A DNA stretch of 48,453 nucleotides from Pontibacter diazotrophicus (lineage in GTDB: Bacteria; Bacteroidota; Bacteroidia; Cytophagales; Hymenobacteraceae), in assembly GCF_003367245.1 (NCBI RefSeq), contig NZ_QRGR01000040.1:1-48453 (forward strand), written 5' to 3'. Below the pieces are notes generated by a model, which saw only the letters and a program-made list of their open reading frames with translations, did no database searches and had not been told where the DNA came from. Of this stretch, positions 44,442 to 48,453 are shown in pieces. The position numbers and the translations under genes were made by a program. How positions within the stretch are numbered: the stretch's first letter is position 1; each line of letters starts with the position of its first letter.

Positions 44442-44517
44442 AACGGAATATAGATTGGGAATTATGGTTGCAAATAGTAGAAAGCAGCGGACCTCCGCCA
44501 TTCTCAGTAATTTTCTA

Positions 44518-44525
44518 CAAAAGTA
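44518..44525 (-). promoter_or_regulatory. -7 promoter element upstream of gcvP
   Basis: TACTTTTG on the minus strand is an exact TAnnTTTG match, 77 bases before the gcvP ATG. The -33 side is weak (TTCAA at about 19 bases). A small GC-rich hairpin (GCGG...CCGC, 44487-44498) lies in the predicted leader. Confidence 0.6.
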
Positions 44526-44712
44526 ATAGTAATTGTTTATTATATTGAAGCATCAAAACTAAATAGTTAGGGCTTTAACCTGCTATCTGTTGCTACTTAC
44601 ATGATATTGCCTTTATGTGCAATACAGCCTTTCAACTATAACAGGTAAAAGCACTTTTTGCTTGCTTTAGTCTAACAAATTTGATCCATCAACAATTCAA
44701 AAGGGCACATTC

Positions 44713-45957
44713 ATGGGCAAGATCAAAATTGGCATTGTAAAGGAAGGTAAAACACCGACAGACAAGCGCGTACCGCTCACTCCAAAAAAGTGTGTGGAAG
44801 CGCTGGAGAAGTTTCCCGAGATGGAGATTGTGGTGCAGTCCAGTGATGTCCGGAGCTTTGCCGACGCTGAGTATGCCGAGCTGGGTATTCCGGTACAGCA
44901 GGACCTGCACGACTGCGATATTCTGCTTGGTGTAAAAGAGGTGCCAGTTGATTTGCTCATTCCCAACAAGACCTATTTCTTCTTCTCCCATACGATAAAG
45001 AAGCAGCCGCAAAATGCCAGACTGCTTCGGGCCATCCTCGATAAGAACATTACGCTGGTAGACTATGAAACACTCAAAACCCCACAGGGGCAGCGTGTAG
45101 TAGCTTTTGGCCGGTATGCAGGTATAGTAGGGGCCTATAACGGTATGCTGACCTATGGCAAAAAATGGAAACTGTTCAATCTGAAGCCAGCTTACCTGTG
45201 CCATGAGATGGAGGACATGCAGGAGGAGTTTTTCAAGGTAAAGCTGCCGCCGGTAAAGATTGCCGTAACCGGAGGAGGACGTGTGGCCAGCGGAGCTATG
45301 GAGGTGCTGGATAAGATGGGTATAAAAAAAGTTAGCGTGTTCGATTACCTGTACAAGCAATTCACAGAGCCGGTTTACGCCCAACTGCATTCCGGTGACT
45401 ATAATATGCGCCCGGATGTAGAGGTGTGGGACTCACCTGACTTTTATACCAATCCACATTTATACAAGAGTACGTTCCGGAAATTCACCCGCGTGACCGA
45501 TCTGCTGCTGGCCTGCGCTTACTGGCATCCGAACGCACCTAAATTGTTCACAGAGGAGGAGGCACGCCAGCCAGATTTTAGAATAAACACCATTGCAGAC
45601 ATTACCTGCGATGTCAACGGTTCTATTCCCACCACCAAGCGCTCCACCACCATACAGGAGCCAGCTTTTGACTATAACCCGGACACAGGAGAACTGGAGC
45701 CAGCCTACAGCCGCCCGGAAAACATTACCGTAATGGCTGTGGACAACCTGCCTTGTGAGTTGCCGCGCAATGCCTCCCGCGACTTTGGCCGCCACCTAAT
45801 CGATAATGTGTTTCCGCACCTCTTCAACGGAGATGCAGAAGGCATGCTGGAGCGCGGCACTATTGCCAGAGCTGGTAAACTAACGCCACGCTATAGTTAC
45901 CTGCAGGAGTATGCTGATGGCGCTACTACAGGTAAGCAGAAGCAAAAGGTGGCATAG
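44713..45957 (+). CDS. NAD(P)-dependent saccharopine/alanine dehydrogenase-like protein
   Basis: This 414-residue cytoplasmic protein has the alanine dehydrogenase/transhydrogenase two-domain fold. The N-terminal domain opens KIGIVKEGKTPTDKRVPLTP; the Rossmann fold carries VAVTGGGRVASGAMEVL-like sequence (actual VKIAVTGGGRVASGAMEVLD). The C-terminal part (DITCDVNGSIPTTKRSTTI, VMAVDNLPCELPRNASRDFG) is closest in my reading to fungal-type saccharopine dehydrogenase (lysine-forming), but that enzyme's full lysine pathway is not evident here. It may act on another 2-oxoacid/amino acid pair. An S41 peptidase gene starts 22 bases downstream, perhaps in the same transcript. Confidence 0.8.
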   Translation: MGKIKIGIVKEGKTPTDKRVPLTPKKCVEALEKFPEMEIVVQSSDVRSFADAEYAELGIPVQQDLHDCDILLGVKEVPVDLLIPNKTYFFFSHTIKKQPQNARLLRAILDKNITLVDYETLKTPQGQRVVAFGRYAGIVGAYNGMLTYGKKWKLFNLKPAYLCHEMEDMQEEFFKVKLPPVKIAVTGGGRVASGAMEVLDKMGIKKVSVFDYLYKQFTEPVYAQLHSGDYNMRPDVEVWDSPDFYTNPHLYKSTFRKFTRVTDLLLACAYWHPNAPKLFTEEEARQPDFRINTIADITCDVNGSIPTTKRSTTIQEPAFDYNPDTGELEPAYSRPENITVMAVDNLPCELPRNASRDFGRHLIDNVFPHLFNGDAEGMLERGTIARAGKLTPRYSYLQEYADGATTGKQKQKVA

Positions 45958-45979
45958 TGGAGGTTGGGCTTAACGAACG

Positions 45980-47422
45980 ATGAAGAAATTATTTATGAAA
46001 AAAGCACTATGGATAACACTGCTGTTGTCTTTTGCTTCAATTCAGGTTCCATTAGCCCAGGGGAGTGAGGTGAAGTTTTCTGCCTCTGACGTGAAAGCTG
46101 ATTTAGAATACCTATACAATACGTTAGAGAAGTCTCACTATGATTTATATGGGTATGTGAACAAGAATAAGTTTGATGCCGCTTATACAGCTATCCAAAA
46201 ATCAATTAGCAAAGACTCTTTAAGCCTCCTGGAGACAACAAAGCGCTATCAGAAGTTTGCAGCTATCGGAAATACAGGTCACAGCGAAGTTGATTTCCCA
46301 GCCCAGTCATACATAGCTTATGCTCAAAGAGGAGGGACGGTTTTTCCTTTGGAACTGGCTTTCGAGGATGGGGTAGCTTATATTAGAAAAAGCTATGCAG
46401 GTAACTCGAACGTAAAAGCCGGGGTTCAGATACTTAGCATAAATAACACATCCATTAAATCACTGCAGAAAGAGATACACCCTTACATTTCCGCTGAGAG
46501 ACCTTATTTCAAGGATGCAAAACTTGAGTTCTGGTCGTTTCCCAGGCTATACTGGTCAGTGTTTGGAGAAAAAGCAACTTTCAACATTAAGACAAAGAGC
46601 CCTGAAGGGATAGTGGGCACACACAAGGTAGAGGCTATCCCTGTGATGGACTATGAGACAAAGAGAGGCGGTGAGATTTTAAAAGAGGAACGGACCTTTC
46701 ATTATTTCGATGATGTCGCCTATCTCAGTCCTGGCCCCTCTAGTTCTCCAGATGCAGATGGCGAAGAAAAGTTCAAAGCGTTTATTGACTCCGCTTTCTC
46801 AGACATAAACATAAAGAATATTGAAAATCTGGTTATTGACTTTAGAAATAACTCCGGGGGGCACAATGCTTATAGCGACTACCTGATAGCCTACTTTGCA
46901 GACAAGCCTTTCAGATGGTATTCGAAGTTTCATCTGAAGACCAGTGAAGTTCTGAAAGAGCAGACCAGGCAGAACGCTCCTGCACAAGATATGGACAGCT
47001 ATACAAAAGCTATCTTGAACCATAAAGACGGGGAAGTTTTTGAATATGATTTGCCAATCCAAAATCCAGTTCCCGATGACAAACGGTTTAGGGGGAAGGT
47101 ATATGTATTAGTGAACCGCCAGACTTATTCCATGGCTGCCGTAAGTGCAGCGCTTATTCAGGATTATGGGTTTGCAGAAATAGTGGGTGAAGAAACCGGA
47201 GATGTGCCAACCTTGTATGCCTCCCAGTTCTCCTTTCCCTTACCTAAAACAGGCATCATGGTGAAAGTCCCTAAAGGGTATATTATTCGTCCAAATGGTG
47301 ATGAAAAGTTATCTGGCGTAATACCGGATTATAAAGTAAGGGATCATCTGCTAGACAATAAGGATGAGGTGCTGGATTATACCCTGAATAAATTACTTAA
47401 CCCAAGCACACCTAAGCAGTAG
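45980..47422 (+). CDS. S41-family serine peptidase, exported
   Basis: This 480-residue protein is in the S41 (C-terminal processing/tricorn-core) peptidase family. The signal peptide (ITLLLSFASIQVPLAQ) suggests the periplasm. A PDZ-like segment spans about residues 115-200 (GGTVFPLELAFEDGVAYIRK, ILSINNTSIKSL), and the catalytic core begins near 260 (ENLVIDFRNNSGGHNAYSDY). The likely nucleophile Ser384 lies in VNRQTYSMAAVSA, with VGEETGDVP following; the usual Lys partner of CTP proteases is not obvious, so a Ser/His or tricorn-like relay is possible. An alternative ATG is at 45995. Codons are more AT-rich than in the gene before it. Confidence 0.88.
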   Translation: MKKLFMKKALWITLLLSFASIQVPLAQGSEVKFSASDVKADLEYLYNTLEKSHYDLYGYVNKNKFDAAYTAIQKSISKDSLSLLETTKRYQKFAAIGNTGHSEVDFPAQSYIAYAQRGGTVFPLELAFEDGVAYIRKSYAGNSNVKAGVQILSINNTSIKSLQKEIHPYISAERPYFKDAKLEFWSFPRLYWSVFGEKATFNIKTKSPEGIVGTHKVEAIPVMDYETKRGGEILKEERTFHYFDDVAYLSPGPSSSPDADGEEKFKAFIDSAFSDINIKNIENLVIDFRNNSGGHNAYSDYLIAYFADKPFRWYSKFHLKTSEVLKEQTRQNAPAQDMDSYTKAILNHKDGEVFEYDLPIQNPVPDDKRFRGKVYVLVNRQTYSMAAVSAALIQDYGFAEIVGEETGDVPTLYASQFSFPLPKTGIMVKVPKGYIIRPNGDEKLSGVIPDYKVRDHLLDNKDEVLDYTLNKLLNPSTPKQ

Positions 47423-47950
47423 CTGCACACCTGTTTGGCACGTGCGCAGGTACCTTCATCAATGAAAAAGAGTGAACAGATGCCATGACATAAGTTTACA
47501 TAGTATCAAATGCAAAGAGGTAGTTGCTCCTGCCTTTTCTATGTCCAAGCTTGCTGTCAACTATAAGAGAAAATGTAAACCTTTCCTAAGCGTCTTCGGC
47601 AAAACTTCTGATGTGCGGGAACTCCCAAGGCTTTTTACCCCGTGATTACCCCGTGCCTGAGACGCAGGTAGCAAAAACAAACAGGCTGTAGAAATTTATT
47701 TCCCCTTTGGAACTTCAGGCTGCTTTGTGCATGTTAATCCCCAGCAACCGGCGCTGAAAGGGGGCCGGGAACAGTAAAAGAGAGCGGGGCAAGCCATAGG
47801 AAAGGGCACCAGTCTTGCCTCCTTGCGCGAATCAGAGAGGCCTCGGGCAGGCCGCAGCAAAAAAAACAGCAAAGTTTTCCGAAATTCTTTCCCGCGCAGT
47901 ACCAGTTACTTGCGTGGAATCAGGCAAGGGGCAGCAGCTTTTCTTACAAG
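47423..47950. other. Gene-free region before the rRNA-type promoter array
   Basis: About 530 bases without a credible gene. An 11-base tandem duplication (TTACCCCGTGA, then TTACCCCGTGC) lies at 47636-47657. Some strings such as GGCAAAACTTCTG near 47600 resemble the promoter units downstream and may be decayed copies. A 104-codon frame at 47815-48129 overlaps promoters and lacks protein-like composition, so it is not called. Confidence 0.5.
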
Positions 47951-47956
47951 CGGCGC

Positions 47957-47986
47957 TTGCGGATAGGGGAAAGATTGCTACTTTTG
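47957..47986 (+). promoter_or_regulatory. rRNA-type promoter P1
   Basis: TTG at 47957-47959 and TACTTTTG at 47979-47986 are separated by 19 bases, the Bacteroidota -33/-7 form. CATCCC follows the -7 element, as in P2. Confidence 0.75.
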
Positions 47987-48058
47987 CATCCCCGTTCGGC
48001 AGGGACGGGAAAGAGAGAGTGAAGCGCAGTACAGAGAGAAAAAAGTTCTCCTCACTGC

Positions 48059-48088
48059 TTGCAAAGCGGAAAAAGCTTCTTACCTTTG
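48059..48088 (+). promoter_or_regulatory. rRNA-type promoter P2
   Basis: TTG at 48059-48061, 19 bases, then TACCTTTG at 48081-48088 followed by CATCCCG. It lies 102 bases downstream of P1 and shares the CTTGC...GCGGAAA surroundings. Confidence 0.8.
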
Positions 48089-48179
48089 CATCCCGTTTCG
48101 GCAGGAGGCGGTCAGTGAGAGGCTGCTAACACAGGCTCTACGGACAGAGAAAAAGAAAGAAAAAACTTCTGCTCTGGCA

Positions 48180-48209
48180 TTGCGGAAAGCAAAACTCTTC
48201 GTACCTTTG
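48180..48209 (+). promoter_or_regulatory. rRNA-type promoter P3
   Basis: TTG at 48180-48182, 19 bases, then TACCTTTG at 48202-48209 followed by CAACCCGC. It lies 121 bases after P2. TTGCGGAAAGC surrounds the -33 element. Confidence 0.8.
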
Positions 48210-48279
48210 CAACCCGCTTCAAAAGGAAGCAGAGAGGTCGTTAGAGAAAAGGAACAGGAAAATAAAATCTTCCTTTTCA

Positions 48280-48310
48280 TTGCGGACTAAGAAAAAGATT
48301 CTTACCTTTG
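48280..48310 (+). promoter_or_regulatory. rRNA-type promoter P4
   Basis: TTG at 48280-48282, 20 bases, then TACCTTTG at 48303-48310 followed by TATCCGC. It lies 101 bases after P3. A fifth TTGCGGAAA (48342-48350) has no -7 element behind it, as if a further copy had lost its promoter. Confidence 0.8.
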
Positions 48311-48341
48311 TATCCGCTTCCTCAAAACAGGGCAACAGGCC

Positions 48342-48453
48342 TTGCGGAAACAAGAGAAAAACACCGGCAGTTGTACTGCCACAAGGAAAAGAAAGATGTT
48401 CTTTTCACTACGTTCTTTGAGAGATTGATTGAGACAGAAATTTAAGGTAATCC
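48342..48453 (+). promoter_or_regulatory. Probable 16S rRNA leader with hairpin and boxA-like motif
   Basis: After the promoter array comes a small perfect hairpin (GGCAGT at 48366-48371, ACTGCC at 48375-48380) and then GTTCTTTGA at 48412-48420, resembling the boxA antitermination signal (core TGCTCTTTA) that stands before 16S rRNA genes; Bacteroidota leaders I know carry a GTTCTTTGACA form. The window ends 33 bases later, before any 16S sequence. That an rRNA operon follows is inference. Confidence 0.6.

Noticed and set aside
44442..44712. Possible glycine riboswitch before gcvP
   Set aside because: The leader is only about 70 bases from the predicted start, and the conserved glycine aptamer cores were not found.
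47815..48129. 104-codon plus-strand frame
   Set aside because: It overlaps promoters P1 and P2, lacks a start signal and reads as basic low-complexity sequence.
1..48453. CRISPR array, insertion sequence, prophage, toxin-antitoxin or defence island
   Set aside because: No regularly spaced identical repeats, transposase, integrase, phage structural genes or recognisable defence proteins were seen; nearly all genes fit metabolism, surface or housekeeping families.

Overview
The window most likely comes from a Bacteroidota chromosome, probably a Cytophagales relative of Pontibacter or Hymenobacter. The family-level evidence is a SusC/SusD pair, a type IX secretion (T9SS) cargo with a gliding-motility-type C-terminal domain next to PorP/SprF and an OmpA/PorE-like protein, a YtxJ-type bacillithiol protein, a one-chain E1 alpha/beta ketoacid dehydrogenase, and promoters of the Bacteroidota form TTG-N19/20-TAnnTTTG. 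The genus is a guess from gene content. No phage, insertion sequence, CRISPR array, tRNA or complete rRNA gene was seen.

Layout. (1) 1-504 is the 3' end of a Gfo/Idh/MocA oxidoreductase. (2) 829-12881 is a polysaccharide utilisation locus (PUL): SusC, SusD, a DUF3823 lipoprotein and a strong terminator, then GH2, two GH43 lipoproteins and a secreted aldose 1-epimerase, closed by a two-way terminator. A further GH43 that looks like an endo-arabinanase sits apart at 21441-22526, so arabinose-containing polymers are the likely target. (3) 12926-18413 holds lutB, an M28 aminopeptidase, ispF and a DUF2243-CtaG membrane pair. (4) 18489-21033 (minus) is a compact unit of MarR regulator, aldo/keto reductase and Old Yellow Enzyme. 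A perfect 12-bp palindrome lies in front of both marR and the reductase. (5) 22672-29551 holds an M16 peptidase, the fused E1, two small exported proteins, YtxJ, OsmC, an outer-membrane protein and lipA.

(6) 30013-36759 is a three-gene surface cassette: a 1249-residue DUF3494/DUF11/PKD-like protein with a T9SS type-B C-terminus, then PorP/SprF, then a TPR/PD40/OmpA protein. (7) 36984-47422 holds a PQQ-type sugar dehydrogenase, a TonB-dependent receptor, a DUF4136 lipoprotein, gcvP, a saccharopine/alanine-dehydrogenase-like protein and an S41 peptidase. (8) 47423-48453 has no gene. Its last 500 bases hold four near-ideal tandem promoters about 100-120 bp apart and a boxA-like motif, so it reads as the control region of an rRNA operon whose 16S gene would start just past the window.

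How they work together. The PUL would bind and import oligosaccharides (SusC/D), trim them with lipid-anchored GH43 enzymes and GH2, and feed the mutarotase. LipA would supply lipoate to complexes such as those using the E1 protein and the glycine cleavage system (GcvP). The MarR unit looks like an inducible response to reactive electrophiles. No clearly new defence or mobile system was found. The observations most worth following are the rRNA promoter array, the MarR palindromes, the DUF3494-T9SS cassette and the period-8 intergenic repeats.
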